A DNA stretch of 64,000 nt from Flavobacteriales bacterium (GCA_018883325.1 VEQH01000015.1:1-64000); one strand, 5' to 3'. Positions 46,720 through 57,168 are shown, numbered from the stretch's first letter. A program made the numbers and translations. The notes: generated by a model not told the origin, from the letters alone.

Positions 46720-46753
46720 TTTGATGTTCCGATTCATATTTTTTCTAATTTTG
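46720..46753 (+). promoter_or_regulatory. Promoter of the superoxide dismutase gene
   Basis: TTTG (46720-46723), a 22-base spacer and TAATTTTG (46746-46753) fit the -33/-7 consensus. This leaves a leader of about 30 bases before the ATG at 46790. Confidence 0.6.
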
Positions 46754-46789
46754 AATCATTACAAATAATAATCTTAAAAATCATAAATT

Positions 46790-47389
46790 ATGTCATTTGA
46801 ATTACCAAAATTAGCTTACGCTTACGATGCTTTAGAGCCTCATATCGATGCAAGAACAATGGAAATCCACCATTCAAAACACCACCAAGCTTATACAACT
46901 AACCTGAATAATGCAATCGCAGGAACTGAGTTAGAAGGCAAAACAATCGAAGAAATTTTGCTTGCATGTAAAGATAAACCAGCTGTTCGCAACAACGGTG
47001 GAGGATTCTGGAATCACAATTTATTCTGGGAAATTATGGCGCCAAACGCTGGTGGTGCTCCAACAGGTGACTTAGCTACTGCAATTGATGCCACATTTGG
47101 TTCTTTTGAAGCGTTCAAAGATGAATTTGCAAAAGCTGCTACAACTCGCTTTGGTTCAGGATGGGCATGGTTGTGTGTTACAAACGGAAAGTTAGAAATT
47201 TGTTCAACAGCAAATCAAGATAATCCGTTGATGGGTGAAGGATGCACAGGTACTCCAATTTTAGGTTTAGATGTTTGGGAACATGCATACTACTTAAACT
47301 ACCAAAACCGTCGTCCTGATTACATCAATGCATTTTTCAATGTAATTAATTGGGAAGTTGTTGCTGCTAAATATGCTGCTGCACTTTAA
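46790..47389 (+). CDS. Superoxide dismutase, Fe/Mn type
   Basis: The 199-aa protein converts superoxide to peroxide and oxygen. All four metal ligands are seen: H27 ([12 protein letters not shown]), H76 ([11 protein letters not shown]), D161 and H165 ([17 protein letters not shown]). There is no signal peptide, so it is cytoplasmic. Whether it uses Fe or Mn cannot be settled from sequence. It is monocistronic with its own promoter and terminator. Confidence 0.97.
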   Translation: MSFELPKLAYAYDALEPHIDARTMEIHHSKHHQAYTTNLNNAIAGTELEGKTIEEILLACKDKPAVRNNGGGFWNHNLFWEIMAPNAGGAPTGDLATAIDATFGSFEAFKDEFAKAATTRFGSGWAWLCVTNGKLEICSTANQDNPLMGEGCTGTPILGLDVWEHAYYLNYQNRRPDYINAFFNVINWEVVAAKYAAAL

Positions 47390-47404
47390 TCAAATTTAAA
47401 TAGG

Positions 47405-47437
47405 AAAGGGTTGTTTCTTTGAGGCAACCCTTTTTTT
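47405..47437 (+). terminator. Rho-independent terminator of the SOD gene
   Basis: AAAGGGTTG (47405-47413) pairs with CAACCCTTT (47425-47433) and continues into T residues. Confidence 0.9.
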
Positions 47438-47486
47438 GTGCTTGGTAACCTGAGAAATGAATATTTTTACAAGTTCAATCTTTTCC

Positions 47487-49928
47487 ATGAAATACATTCA
47501 TTTCTTAATTTCTATTTTACTTTTTTGTCAACTTGCAAAAGCTCAACAATTCCAAATACTTGATGCTTATTCAAAAGAAGTTGTTCCGTTTGCGAAAATC
47601 ATTCCTTCTGTTGATAAACCTTTATTGACAGACATGGACGGGAAATTTCAGTTAAGTATTTTGGAGCAAGAAATCACCATCAAAGCAAGTACTTACCGCG
47701 ATACAACTTTAAAAATTTATTCGTGGTCAGACGCTCAAATCCTACTTCGACCTGCTGTTCAAAACATACAAGAAGTAACTGTATTGCCGGGAGAAAATCC
47801 TGCAAATCAAATCATTAAAAAAGCAATTGAGTATCGAAAAAACAACCATCCACTTGAAAATGATGGATTTATCAGTCATCAGTACAGCAAGTTTATATTT
47901 GACATTGACCCTGAAACGCGCAAACGTTTGATGGATTCGTCGGTGTTAAAAAAAGGAGACACGACACTTTTGAAAATGCGTAATTTCTTCGGAAAACAAT
48001 ATCTTTTTATGATTGAAAATGCTTCACGTCACTATTTTGAACCTCCTTACAAAGAAAAAGAAATCATTGAAGCCTACAAAGTCTCTGGATTCACCGATCC
48101 AATTTTTTCAACTTTTGCGCAAGAAATGCAATCCTTTCATTTTTATGATAATCAAGTTGCAGTTCTTGGAAAACAATACATTAATCCCATTGCTTTTGGT
48201 TCATTGAACCGCTACCTTTTCATTCTTGAAGATTCAACAATTAATGCAAATGACACCACTTACACTGTCTTTTACCGACCTAAAAAAGGCAAAAGTTTTG
48301 AAGGTTTAACAGGTCGCTTGTATATCAACACCAATGGTTATGCGATTGAAAAAGTTACTGCAAAACCTTATGTGATGGACACTTCAGGAATGGCTTTAGA
48401 AATCGTTCAAGAATATGCTTTCACTGAAAACACGAAATGGTTTCCTTCCAAACTTTCAACTTCAATTGAGATTTATTCTGCAATTGCCGATGTGGAATCA
48501 GAAACAGTTTCCGTTGGCAATAGTGGTGAAAAATCGACGAAACCCAAAAGTTACATCATAGGAAGAGGTTCAACTTACATCGACAAAGTTCGGTTTAATC
48601 CCAAAGAGTTAGAAAAAGAGAAATTCAACAATGTGTCAACAGAAACTGCTGTAAATGCGGAAATAACCAATGATACCAAATGGAATGAACTACGAACCAA
48701 TCAACTTTCTGAGCGCGAGAAAAACACTTACACAAATCTCGATAGCATTGTTAAAACTCAAAAATTAGATCGCTTCTTAATCTTGGCAAAAGTGCTTGCC
48801 TCGGGAAAAATTCCTGTTAAAAAATTCAATTTGGATTTAAAACGAATCATCAATTACAATCCTTACGAAGGTTATCGTTTGGGCTTAGGAATTGAAACTT
48901 CGGAGCGGTTAATAAAACCATTAATTCTCGGAGCTTACTTTGGTTACGGGACCAAGGATGAAGCTTGGAAATATGGAGCTTATTCACATCTTTTTCTTAA
49001 TCGAAAAACGGGAACAAAATTGGAACTTTTTATTCAAAATGATGTTGCCGAAGTTGCTTCTGTGCGCTCCATTGCAAATCCTAATTTTTTAACCAATGAT
49101 TTGGCTCGCGAGTTTTTTATTAAAAATAAAGTAAATCAAGAAAAAATGGGTCTTGCCTTTCAAACCTATATTCGTTCAAATATGGGATTGCGTTTAGAGG
49201 TGAATACCCAACGGCTTTTTTACGGAAACACGTATCAATATGAAGATGAAAACTACTTTGTTGCGAATGAAACTTCGCTAATTTGGTCTTGGAATATTCG
49301 TGAAAAAGTAAATATTCTTGGAAATCAACGTGTACCAATGGGCACTAAATTCCCAAAATTACAACTCCAATTAGACAAAGGTTGGCAATTGAATGCGGGG
49401 AAATTTTCAAGTAATTTAGAATACTATCGACTAATTTTTCAAGTACAACAAACCGTTCCGATAATTGGAGTTGGAAAGTTAGCTTGGTCACTCAAAACAG
49501 GAATTAGCGATGGGAATGCACCACTTTTTTTTCATCAATTGGTTTCAGCTACGCGAGCAAATTGGTCGATTTCAGTACCAAATACATTTGAAACAGTTGG
49601 CGCAAATGAGTTTTATCATAAGAAAGCTGCTGCAATTTTCACGCGATTTATTTTCAATTCTAAACACACAAAAGCTAAATGGAATGAACCACAATTAGGT
49701 TTTCATTACGCTTATGGAATTGGCGAATTTCAAAATAAAGAAGCACATAGTTTAGCTTTTCGCTCGATGGACAAAGGTCTGCACGAAGCAGGATTGTTTT
49801 TAAACGGAATTATAGTTTCTGGAAATACAAGCCTTGGGTTGGGAGCTTTTTCTCGTTTTGGCTATTATGCAAATCCAGATTGGAAAAGTAACATTGTTCC
49901 GAAGATTGTGGTTGGGATTGTTTTTTAA
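47487..49928 (+). CDS. DUF5686 / carboxypeptidase-regulatory-like outer-membrane protein
   Basis: I start at the ATG 47487, giving a signal peptide (MKYIHFLISILLFCQLAKAQ). A short CarboxypepD_reg-like domain follows (FQILDAYSKEVVPFAKI, LLTDMDGKFQLSI), as in TonB-dependent receptors. Next is the DUF5686 body with VTVLPGENPANQIIKKAIE and RKNNHPLENDGFI, and a C-terminal beta-barrel (GLGAFSRFGYYANPDW) ending in KIVVGIVF. The barrel's last residue is Phe, as for BAM substrates. Function unknown; widespread in Bacteroidota. Confidence 0.85.
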   Translation: MKYIHFLISILLFCQLAKAQQFQILDAYSKEVVPFAKIIPSVDKPLLTDMDGKFQLSILEQEITIKASTYRDTTLKIYSWSDAQILLRPAVQNIQEVTVLPGENPANQIIKKAIEYRKNNHPLENDGFISHQYSKFIFDIDPETRKRLMDSSVLKKGDTTLLKMRNFFGKQYLFMIENASRHYFEPPYKEKEIIEAYKVSGFTDPIFSTFAQEMQSFHFYDNQVAVLGKQYINPIAFGSLNRYLFILEDSTINANDTTYTVFYRPKKGKSFEGLTGRLYINTNGYAIEKVTAKPYVMDTSGMALEIVQEYAFTENTKWFPSKLSTSIEIYSAIADVESETVSVGNSGEKSTKPKSYIIGRGSTYIDKVRFNPKELEKEKFNNVSTETAVNAEITNDTKWNELRTNQLSEREKNTYTNLDSIVKTQKLDRFLILAKVLASGKIPVKKFNLDLKRIINYNPYEGYRLGLGIETSERLIKPLILGAYFGYGTKDEAWKYGAYSHLFLNRKTGTKLELFIQNDVAEVASVRSIANPNFLTNDLAREFFIKNKVNQEKMGLAFQTYIRSNMGLRLEVNTQRLFYGNTYQYEDENYFVANETSLIWSWNIREKVNILGNQRVPMGTKFPKLQLQLDKGWQLNAGKFSSNLEYYRLIFQVQQTVPIIGVGKLAWSLKTGISDGNAPLFFHQLVSATRANWSISVPNTFETVGANEFYHKKAAAIFTRFIFNSKHTKAKWNEPQLGFHYAYGIGEFQNKEAHSLAFRSMDKGLHEAGLFLNGIIVSGNTSLGLGAFSRFGYYANPDWKSNIVPKIVVGIVF

Positions 49929-49931
49929 ATT

Positions 49932-50040
49932 AATGTGCTAATTTGCTAATGTGCTAATTTGCTAATGTGTTAATTATTCAATTGAACCATTAGCACATTA
50001 TTCAATTAGCATATTGATTAAATAGCACATTGATTAATTA
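49932..50040. repeat. Short AT-rich repeat with inverted copies
   Basis: TAATGTGCTAATTTGC is repeated in tandem just after the DUF5686 stop. Inverted relatives (TTAGCACATTA, TTAGCATATTGA, TAGCACATTGA) follow within 60 bp, so the segment can fold back. It lies upstream of the MarR gene, whose expression it may influence. Confidence 0.55.
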
Positions 50041-50100
50041 TCATATTTTCAAAAAACGTATGCACGCATAATTATTTTTTATTACTTTTAGTGTGAAAAA

Positions 50101-50562
50101 ATGAATAGCACTAAATCCGATTTAATAGATTTTACCATTCGTCATTCTTGGCACCGAATTTCGCGAATGTATAATCAGATGGCGGCTGTTGAAGGCATGA
50201 CGATGTCTTATGGTTTTATCTTGATGATGGTGGAAAAACAAGGAACACCAAGCACGCAATTAGGTCCAAAAATGGGAATGGAAGCAACCTCGCTTTCACG
50301 AACAATCAATGCAATGGAATTAGATGGCCTTATTCGTCGTTCAAGTTCAGAAAAGGACAAGCGAATTACCTTGGTTTTTTTAACAGAATTAGGTGTTCAA
50401 AAGCGAAAAATGGTAAAAAAATTCATTTTAGAATTTAATGAAAAACTTACCACCAAGCTAAAAAAGAAAGATTTAGAAGGATTTTTCACAGTGATGAATG
50501 CCTTGGATGAATCAATAGATGAAATTGTAGATAATAAAAAAGTGATTAACGAAAAATTATAA
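50101..50562 (+). CDS. MarR family transcriptional regulator
   Basis: The 153-aa protein has the MarR winged helix: LGPKMGMEATSLSRTINAME, then DGLIRRSSSEKDKRITLVFLTELG (recognition helix and wing). It lies 4 bp before the large 3-hydroxyacyl-CoA dehydrogenase gene. In Bacteroidota such MarR genes head fatty-acid-oxidation operons, so it probably represses this operon and responds to an acyl-CoA; that ligand is inference. Confidence 0.92.
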   Translation: MNSTKSDLIDFTIRHSWHRISRMYNQMAAVEGMTMSYGFILMMVEKQGTPSTQLGPKMGMEATSLSRTINAMELDGLIRRSSSEKDKRITLVFLTELGVQKRKMVKKFILEFNEKLTTKLKKKDLEGFFTVMNALDESIDEIVDNKKVINEKL

Positions 50563-50566
50563 AAAA

Positions 50567-52972
50567 ATGAATAGACACATTCGAAAAGTAGCCGTTTTGG
50601 GCTCTGGAGTTATGGGATCAAGAATTGCTTGCCATTTTGCAAACATTGGATGCGAGGTTCTTTTGTTGGATATCGTTCCAAGAGAAGTGACACCGCAAGA
50701 GGAAGCAAAAGGTTTAAGTTTAGAATCGAAAGTGATTCGCAATAAAATCGTCGATGGAGCATTGGCTTTTGCATTGAAATCAAATCCTTCTCCGATTTAT
50801 AGAAAATCATTTGCAAAAAGAATCGTTACTGGAAATTTCGATGATGATTTAGCTAAAATCGCTGAATGTGATTGGGTTATCGAGGTTGTTATCGAACGTT
50901 TAGATATCAAACAATCACTTTTCGAGAAAGTAGAAAAATATAGAAAACCAGGTACAATTATTTCTTCAAACACATCTGGTATTCCAATTCATATGATGTT
51001 GGAAGGAAGAAGCGAAGATTTCCAAGCGAATTTTGTAGGAACACATTTCTTCAATCCACCGCGTTATTTGCAATTGCTCGAAATTATCCCAACGCCTAAA
51101 ACAAACCAAGATGTTGTCGATTTCTTGATGGATTACGGTATGCGAATGTTGGGTAAGAAAACAGTTCTTTGTAAAGATACACCTGCATTTATTGCAAACA
51201 GAGTCGGAGTTTACTCAATCATGGCTTTGTTCCACGCAGTGAATGAAATGGGTTTCACAATTGACGAAGTAGATAAATTATCGGGTCCTGTTTTAGGTCG
51301 TCCGAAATCTGCAACGTTCAGAACTTGTGACGTAGTTGGTTTAGATACTTTGGTGCACGTTGCGAATGGATTAAAAGCAAATTGCCCTGACGACGAGGAA
51401 AAACACTTATTTGATTTGCCAGATTACATCGCTAAAATGGTTGAAAATAATTGGTTAGGTTCTAAATCTGGACAAGGTTTCTACAAAAAATCGAAAGATG
51501 AAAACGGCAAAAAACAAATTCTTTCTTTGGATTTAAAAACCTTGGAATACAAAGTTGCTGAAAAAGTGAAATTTCCAACTTTAGAAATGACCAAACCTAT
51601 CGATGATTTACGTCAACGCACGAAAATGTTGGTAATGGGAATGGATAAAGCCGGACAATTCTACCGTCAAATTTTTGGAGGATTGTTTGCGTATGTTTCA
51701 AACCGTATTCCTGAAATTTCTGATGATTTATTCAAAATCGACGATGCATTAAAAGCTGGTTTCGGTTGGGAATTAGGTCCATTTGAAACATGGGATACAA
51801 TTGGTTTTGAGCAAGGATTGAAATTAATCAATGACAATAACAAAAAAGCAGCTTCTTGGATTGAAGAAATGAAAGCTGCAGGTTGCACTTCGTTCTATAA
51901 AACAGAACAAGGAAAACGTATGTATTACGACATTGCAACAAAAGGCTACAAAGTAATTCCTGGAACAGAAAACATCGTTCATTTGGATTCTTTGCGTTCA
52001 GAAAATAAAATCTGGGGCAATTCAGATGTAACTCTTGTTAATTTAGGTGATGGTGTTTTAAATTTAGAATTCCACACAAAAATGAATACAATCGGTGGTG
52101 GTGTAATCGAAGGAATCAATAAAGCTATTGACATTGCTGAGAAAGACCACAAAGGTTTAGTAATTTCAAATACTGGTCAAAATTTCTCTGCTGGAGCGAA
52201 TGTTGGAATGATTTTCATGATGGCTGCCGAACAAGATTTTGACGAATTGAATTTTGCTGTGAAGGCATTTCAAGATACAATGATGCGCATTCGTTACTCA
52301 AATATTCCTGTGATTGTTGCGCCGCACAATATGGCTTTAGGCGGTGGATGCGAAATGTCAATGCACGCGGATAAAGTGGTAGCACATGCTGAATTATACA
52401 TGGGCTTAGTTGAGTTTGGTGTTGGTTTAATCCCTGGTGGTGGAGGATCGAAAGAATTTGCAAAAAGACTTTCGGAAGAATTACACGCAGGAGATATTAA
52501 AATCAACCGTTTGAGAGATCGCTTCTTGACAGTTGGACAAGCAAAAGTTTCAATGTCGGCGTATGAAGCCTTTGATTTAGGTTATTTGCGTGAAGGAATT
52601 GACGAAGTGGTTGTGAGCAGAGATTACCAATTGACACGTGCGAAAGCTGCATGTTTAGAAATGGCATATAAAGGTTACGTTGCACCGAAACGCGAGAAAA
52701 ACATCACCGTTGTTGGTCAAGAAGGATTGGGAATTGTGTATGTTGGTGCGCATTCGATGCTTTCAGGAAATTATATGTCAGAGCACGACAGAGTAATTTC
52801 TGAGAAATTGGGTTATGTACTTTGCGGTGGCGATTTATCTGAAAACACAGTTGTTTCTGAACAATACTTACTTGACTTAGAGCGCAAAGCATTTGTTGAG
52901 TTATGTGCAGAAAGAAAAACGCTTGAGCGACTTGAAAGCCTTGTTAACAAAGGGAAAATTTTAAGAAATTAA
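50567..52972 (+). CDS. 3-hydroxyacyl-CoA dehydrogenase / enoyl-CoA hydratase (FadN-type)
   Basis: The 801-aa protein performs two steps of beta-oxidation. Domains are in the FadN order: NAD-binding 3-hydroxyacyl-CoA dehydrogenase first (VAVLGSGVMGSRIACHFAN, GTHFFNPPRYLQLLE, DTPAFIANRVG), enoyl-CoA hydratase last (NFSAGANVGMIFMM, ALGGGCEMSMHADKVV, EFGVGLIPGGGGSKEF). FadB/FadJ have the reverse order. It follows the MarR gene. The thiolase and acyl-CoA dehydrogenase genes usually found next to it are absent: a terminator and a repeat cluster follow instead. Confidence 0.93.
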   Translation: MNRHIRKVAVLGSGVMGSRIACHFANIGCEVLLLDIVPREVTPQEEAKGLSLESKVIRNKIVDGALAFALKSNPSPIYRKSFAKRIVTGNFDDDLAKIAECDWVIEVVIERLDIKQSLFEKVEKYRKPGTIISSNTSGIPIHMMLEGRSEDFQANFVGTHFFNPPRYLQLLEIIPTPKTNQDVVDFLMDYGMRMLGKKTVLCKDTPAFIANRVGVYSIMALFHAVNEMGFTIDEVDKLSGPVLGRPKSATFRTCDVVGLDTLVHVANGLKANCPDDEEKHLFDLPDYIAKMVENNWLGSKSGQGFYKKSKDENGKKQILSLDLKTLEYKVAEKVKFPTLEMTKPIDDLRQRTKMLVMGMDKAGQFYRQIFGGLFAYVSNRIPEISDDLFKIDDALKAGFGWELGPFETWDTIGFEQGLKLINDNNKKAASWIEEMKAAGCTSFYKTEQGKRMYYDIATKGYKVIPGTENIVHLDSLRSENKIWGNSDVTLVNLGDGVLNLEFHTKMNTIGGGVIEGINKAIDIAEKDHKGLVISNTGQNFSAGANVGMIFMMAAEQDFDELNFAVKAFQDTMMRIRYSNIPVIVAPHNMALGGGCEMSMHADKVVAHAELYMGLVEFGVGLIPGGGGSKEFAKRLSEELHAGDIKINRLRDRFLTVGQAKVSMSAYEAFDLGYLREGIDEVVVSRDYQLTRAKAACLEMAYKGYVAPKREKNITVVGQEGLGIVYVGAHSMLSGNYMSEHDRVISEKLGYVLCGGDLSENTVVSEQYLLDLERKAFVELCAERKTLERLESLVNKGKILRN

Positions 52973-52988
52973 AATTACAATACGAATT

Positions 52989-53019
52989 AAACCGCATCAG
53001 TTTTGGTGCGGTTTTTTTT
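52989..53019 (+). terminator. Rho-independent terminator of the MarR-fadN operon
   Basis: AAACCGCA (52989-52996) and TGCGGTTT (53007-53014) form an 8-bp stem followed by a run of T. Confidence 0.88.
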
Positions 53020-53076
53020 GCTTCATAATTTTTGGTAATGAGGATTTATATAACCAATGAAACTTTGGTTTATAAG

Positions 53077-53498
53077 AGAATCCTCATTTCATTTCGGAAT
53101 GACTTTTCACTGAGGGGCTGTGGCGAAAATACTTCGCATTTTCGCATTCTTTACTCAATTCAAGAGTCCTTCCGATCGAAGGGAGGAATCTTAAAACTCT
53201 TGAAAAAGAATTTTCTTTGTAAAATGATGACAATTTTATTCCCAAAAGATTCCTCATTTCATTTCAGAATGACTTTTCGCATTCTCACTTAGTTCAAGAG
53301 TCCATTCCAATCTTTGGTAGAAATCACAAAACGATTGAAAAAGAATTGATTTAGATTGATATTTTCTTCTTGATTTTCAATAAGATTCCTCATTTCATTT
53401 CGGAATGACTGTTCGCTAAGTGGCAATGGCGAAAATGCTTCGCATTTTCGCATTCTTTACTCAATTCAAGAGTCCTTCCGGACAAAGGGAGAAATCTT
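53077..53498. repeat. Three diverged copies of the 170-bp repeat family, inverted
   Basis: Copies lie at about 53077-53192, 53246-53327 (shortened) and 53382-53498. Each starts AAGATTCCTCATTTCATTTC (first copy slightly altered), contains GCGAAAATnCTTCGCATTTTCGC and TCAAGAGTCCTTCC, and ends GGGAGGAATCTT or similar. Linkers begin AAAACTCTTGAAAAAGAATT. This is the reverse complement of the unit at 20418-21041, including part of its linker. No coding frame is convincing. The stretch 53500-53685 before the next gene shows nothing further. Confidence 0.85.
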
Positions 53499-53685
53499 AA
53501 AACTCTTGAAAAAGAATTGATTTGGACTAATTATTTCTCATTGGTTTTTGAACTAAATTCATCCTTACATTCAAAGAATAAGCAATGAATTCGTTAGAGA
53601 ATGTGAAGATGCAATTTAATTTAATGTTCTTCTGGTTCAATCCTTGAATTTTGTTTTATTTTAGCACTTCCATTGAATTAAAATT

Positions 53686-56600
53686 ATGAGAAAAATATTC
53701 CTTTTTGCATTGCTAGTGTCTTCTTTTGCACAAGCACAAAAAACAACCAAAACCACTTCAAGTCCTTCAACGCCAAAACCAATTTTTGACGCAGGAACAG
53801 TTTCAAGTCTTTCTTTCCGAATGGTTGGTCCTGCCCTAACCTCTGGCCGTGTTGCGGATATTGCTGTTCACCCGAAAAATAAAGACGTATGGTATGTTGC
53901 GGCTGCCTCCGGTGGTGTTTGGTTTACAGCAAATCATGGAATCACTTTCTCTCCCATTTTTGATAATTATGGATCTTATTCCATTGCTTGTGTTGAATTG
54001 GCACCTTCAAATCCAAATACCGTTTGGGTAGGAACAGGCGAAAACAACAATCAACGTTCGGTGGCTTATGGCGATGGCGTTTACAAATCCTTAGACGGTG
54101 GAAAATCTTTCACAAACATGGGTTTGAAATTAAGTGAACACATTGGAAATATTATCATTCACCCTACAAATGAAGACATTGTGTGGGTTGCAGCTTATGG
54201 TCCTGTTTGGAGCGCAGGTGGCGAACGTGGCGTTTACAAAACAATTGATGGCGGCAAAACCTGGGAACGCACGCTTTTTGTTTCCAATGAAACTGGTATT
54301 TCTGAAATCGCAATCGATCCAACAAACCCTGATATTTTATACGCCGCAGCACATCAACGTCGAAGAACAGAAGCAACTTATATCGGCGGCGGTCCAGAGT
54401 CAACACTTTATAAATCAACTGATGGCGGAAAAACGTGGAAGGAAATTGCAGCTGGATTACCTAAATCTGATATGGGAAGAATTGGAATCGCTGTTTCACC
54501 CGTTGATGCAGATTATATCTACGCAATCGTTGAAGGACGTTATGGAAAAGGTGGTTTGTACCGTTCTACCAATAAAGGAGAAAATTGGTCGAAACAAGGC
54601 GATTTTAGCACTAGCGGAAATTACTACCAAGAAATCATTTGCGACCCAAAAGACAAAAACAAAATCTTCGCAATGGACACCTATTTGCATCACAGTGAAG
54701 ACGGTGGGAAAACGTTTAAACAAACAGGAGAATCAAACAAACACGTTGATAATCATTGCATTTGGATTGACCCAAGCAATACCGACCATTGGATAGTTGG
54801 CTGTGATGGTGGCGTTTATGAAACGTATTCTCACGCAAAAGAATGGTTTTACTATGCCAATTTACCAATTATTCAATTCTACAAAGTTGCAACAGACAAC
54901 GCTACTCCATTTTATAACATTTACGGTGGAACACAAGACAATAACAGTATGGGTGGGCCAGCTGCAACAAACAACGTAGCAGGAATTTTAAATTCAGATT
55001 GGTTCATCACGAATGGTGGAGATGGTTTTGAATCAGCAACAGATTGGTCAAATCCGAATATTGCTTACGCGCAAGCGCAATACGGTTGGTTGGTTCGCTA
55101 TGACAAAGTTTCAGGAGAAAAAGTGCCAATTCAGCCAATGCCTGGAAAAGGTGAAGCTGCTTACCGTTGGAATTGGGACGCACCTCTAATTGTTTCTTCT
55201 CACGATGCCTCAACCTTGTATTTTGCAGCCAATAAATTATTCAAATCAACAAATCGTGGCGATGATTGGCAAACAATTTCTCCCGATTTAACGCAACAAC
55301 TTGACCGTAATAAGGAAAAAGTTATGGGGCAAGTTTGGACAATTGATGCCGTAATGAAAAATGCTTCAACAACAATTTATGGCAATATCGTTGCGTTGGA
55401 CGAGTCGTCGAAGAAAAAAGGATTATTGTACGTTGGAACCGATGATGGATTGATTCAAGTTTCTGAAAACGATGGTCAAAATTGGAGTAAATATGCTGTT
55501 TTCCCAAGTGTTCCAACCAATACAAGAGTAAATATGTTGACTGCATCTGTTCACGATGAAAATGTGGTTTTTGCAGCGTTTAATTCACAACGTCAAGGCG
55601 ACTTTAAACCGTATTTACTAAAATCAACGGACAAAGGAAAAACGTGGACATCTATCGTTGGGAACTTGCCAACGCGCGGCAATGTTTACTGCATCAAACA
55701 AGATCACGTTGACCCTAATTTATTGTTTGCAGGAACTGAATTTGGCGCATTTTTCTCAAATGATGGAGGTATAAATTGGACGAAATTAGCTGGTTTACCA
55801 ACAATCGCAGTTTACGATTTAGACATTCAAAAACGCGAAAATGATTTAGTTGCAGCAACTTTTGGACGTGGTTTTTATGTGCTTGACAATTATGCACCTC
55901 TACGCGAATTGAAAAAAGAGAACTTGGATAAAAAAGCTCATTTATTTGGGATAAAACCAGCTTTACTTTACGTTCCTGCTGATCCACTTGGATTGGAAGG
56001 CACAGGTTTTCAAGGGCATAATATGTGGTCGGCGAAAAACCCAGAATTTGGAGCAACTTTTTATTTACACCTAAAAGATGAATTTAAATCCTTGAAAGAA
56101 ATTCGCCAAGACAAAGAAAAAGCTTTGGAGAAAGACAAAAAAGATGTGGTTTACCCAAGTTTTGAAGAATTAAGAAAAGAAGAACAAGATCAAGCAGCGC
56201 AGTTAATTTGGTTGATTTACGATGCCAACGGTAAAGAAATCAAACGCATGACTTCCAAACCTTCCAAAGGAATCAATAAGCTAAATTGGAACTTGAGAAC
56301 AAATTCTACGAATCCAATTAGTAGCGGAGGAAATGGCTTTTTGGTGACACCTGGAAATTACAGTTTATCGGTGACTTTAGTTAAAAACGAGCAAGTTGAA
56401 ACCTTAGTTGAGAAGCAAGCATTTGTTGTTAAAGGATTTAATAACCAAACTTTGATTGCCAAAAATCCTGTTGAACTTTCAACTTTCAGAAGTGAAGTGG
56501 CAGAATTGAACAGAAAAGTAAGCGGTGTTGGTCGTGTAATGCGTGAAAGCAATGAAATTTTGAACCTACTTCAAGAGGCAATTACCAATTATCCAAATGC

Positions 56601-56937
56601 GGATTTAAGTCTATTGAAAGAAGTGAAAGCATTGAAAAACACGTATGACGAATGTTCGCTTTTGCTTTGGGGAGATCGTCTTCGTTCAAAACACGAATTT
56701 GAAACTGCACCGAGTTTGAACGACCGCTTGAACATGATTGAATATCAATTGTACGAAAATACGACAGGCGTTTCGAACACACACAAAGCCAACAAAGCTA
56801 TTGCAGAAGAGGAATATGCAGCTTTGCGAGTGAAATTAAACGATATGATTCAACGCATGGAAGCTTTGGAAGCCAAACTTGCCACGATTCTAATTCCATA
56901 CACAAAATCTCGTGGCTTAGACTGGAAGAAGGATTAG
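53686..56937 (+). CDS. Secreted BNR/VPS10-type beta-propeller protein
   Basis: The 1083-aa protein has a signal peptide (MRKIFLFALLVSSFAQAQ) and at least nine BNR/Asp-box units of the SxDGGKTW type (for example KSLDGGKSF, KTIDGGKTW, KSTDGGKTW, HSEDGGKTF, KSTDKGKTW, SNDGGINW). They form sortilin/VPS10-like propellers in roughly the first 720 residues. The last 250 residues are helical and charged. Members are annotated as glycosyl hydrolases, but no sialidase active-site Arg/Tyr set is evident, so catalysis is doubtful. It is probably periplasmic or outer-membrane facing. It has no operon partner. Confidence 0.88.
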   Translation: MRKIFLFALLVSSFAQAQKTTKTTSSPSTPKPIFDAGTVSSLSFRMVGPALTSGRVADIAVHPKNKDVWYVAAASGGVWFTANHGITFSPIFDNYGSYSIACVELAPSNPNTVWVGTGENNNQRSVAYGDGVYKSLDGGKSFTNMGLKLSEHIGNIIIHPTNEDIVWVAAYGPVWSAGGERGVYKTIDGGKTWERTLFVSNETGISEIAIDPTNPDILYAAAHQRRRTEATYIGGGPESTLYKSTDGGKTWKEIAAGLPKSDMGRIGIAVSPVDADYIYAIVEGRYGKGGLYRSTNKGENWSKQGDFSTSGNYYQEIICDPKDKNKIFAMDTYLHHSEDGGKTFKQTGESNKHVDNHCIWIDPSNTDHWIVGCDGGVYETYSHAKEWFYYANLPIIQFYKVATDNATPFYNIYGGTQDNNSMGGPAATNNVAGILNSDWFITNGGDGFESATDWSNPNIAYAQAQYGWLVRYDKVSGEKVPIQPMPGKGEAAYRWNWDAPLIVSSHDASTLYFAANKLFKSTNRGDDWQTISPDLTQQLDRNKEKVMGQVWTIDAVMKNASTTIYGNIVALDESSKKKGLLYVGTDDGLIQVSENDGQNWSKYAVFPSVPTNTRVNMLTASVHDENVVFAAFNSQRQGDFKPYLLKSTDKGKTWTSIVGNLPTRGNVYCIKQDHVDPNLLFAGTEFGAFFSNDGGINWTKLAGLPTIAVYDLDIQKRENDLVAATFGRGFYVLDNYAPLRELKKENLDKKAHLFGIKPALLYVPADPLGLEGTGFQGHNMWSAKNPEFGATFYLHLKDEFKSLKEIRQDKEKALEKDKKDVVYPSFEELRKEEQDQAAQLIWLIYDANGKEIKRMTSKPSKGINKLNWNLRTNSTNPISSGGNGFLVTPGNYSLSVTLVKNEQVETLVEKQAFVVKGFNNQTLIAKNPVELSTFRSEVAELNRKVSGVGRVMRESNEILNLLQEAITNYPNADLSLLKEVKALKNTYDECSLLLWGDRLRSKHEFETAPSLNDRLNMIEYQLYENTTGVSNTHKANKAIAEEEYAALRVKLNDMIQRMEALEAKLATILIPYTKSRGLDWKKD

Positions 56938-57168
56938 TTGGGGTTAGAGAATGCTGTGATTGAATGGAGGTTTGGGGTTGTTTATTCTTATAGCTCTGTT
57001 TCGTTTTGAATATAAAATAGGGTTTTTAGGATTTTATCCATTACGTTAGGACATGAATCCAATTTAAAACCTCAAATAAAGATTTTCTTATAGTTAAAAT
57101 AGAGATTTTGGTGGGTGGAAAATTTATTTACTTCCAGGTTTTTATCGTTTTAATTCTACATTAGTAAT

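Noticed and set aside
53032-53292. 86-aa open frame in the repeat cluster
   Set aside because: It consists of translated repeat sequence; other copies of the repeat do not keep the frame.
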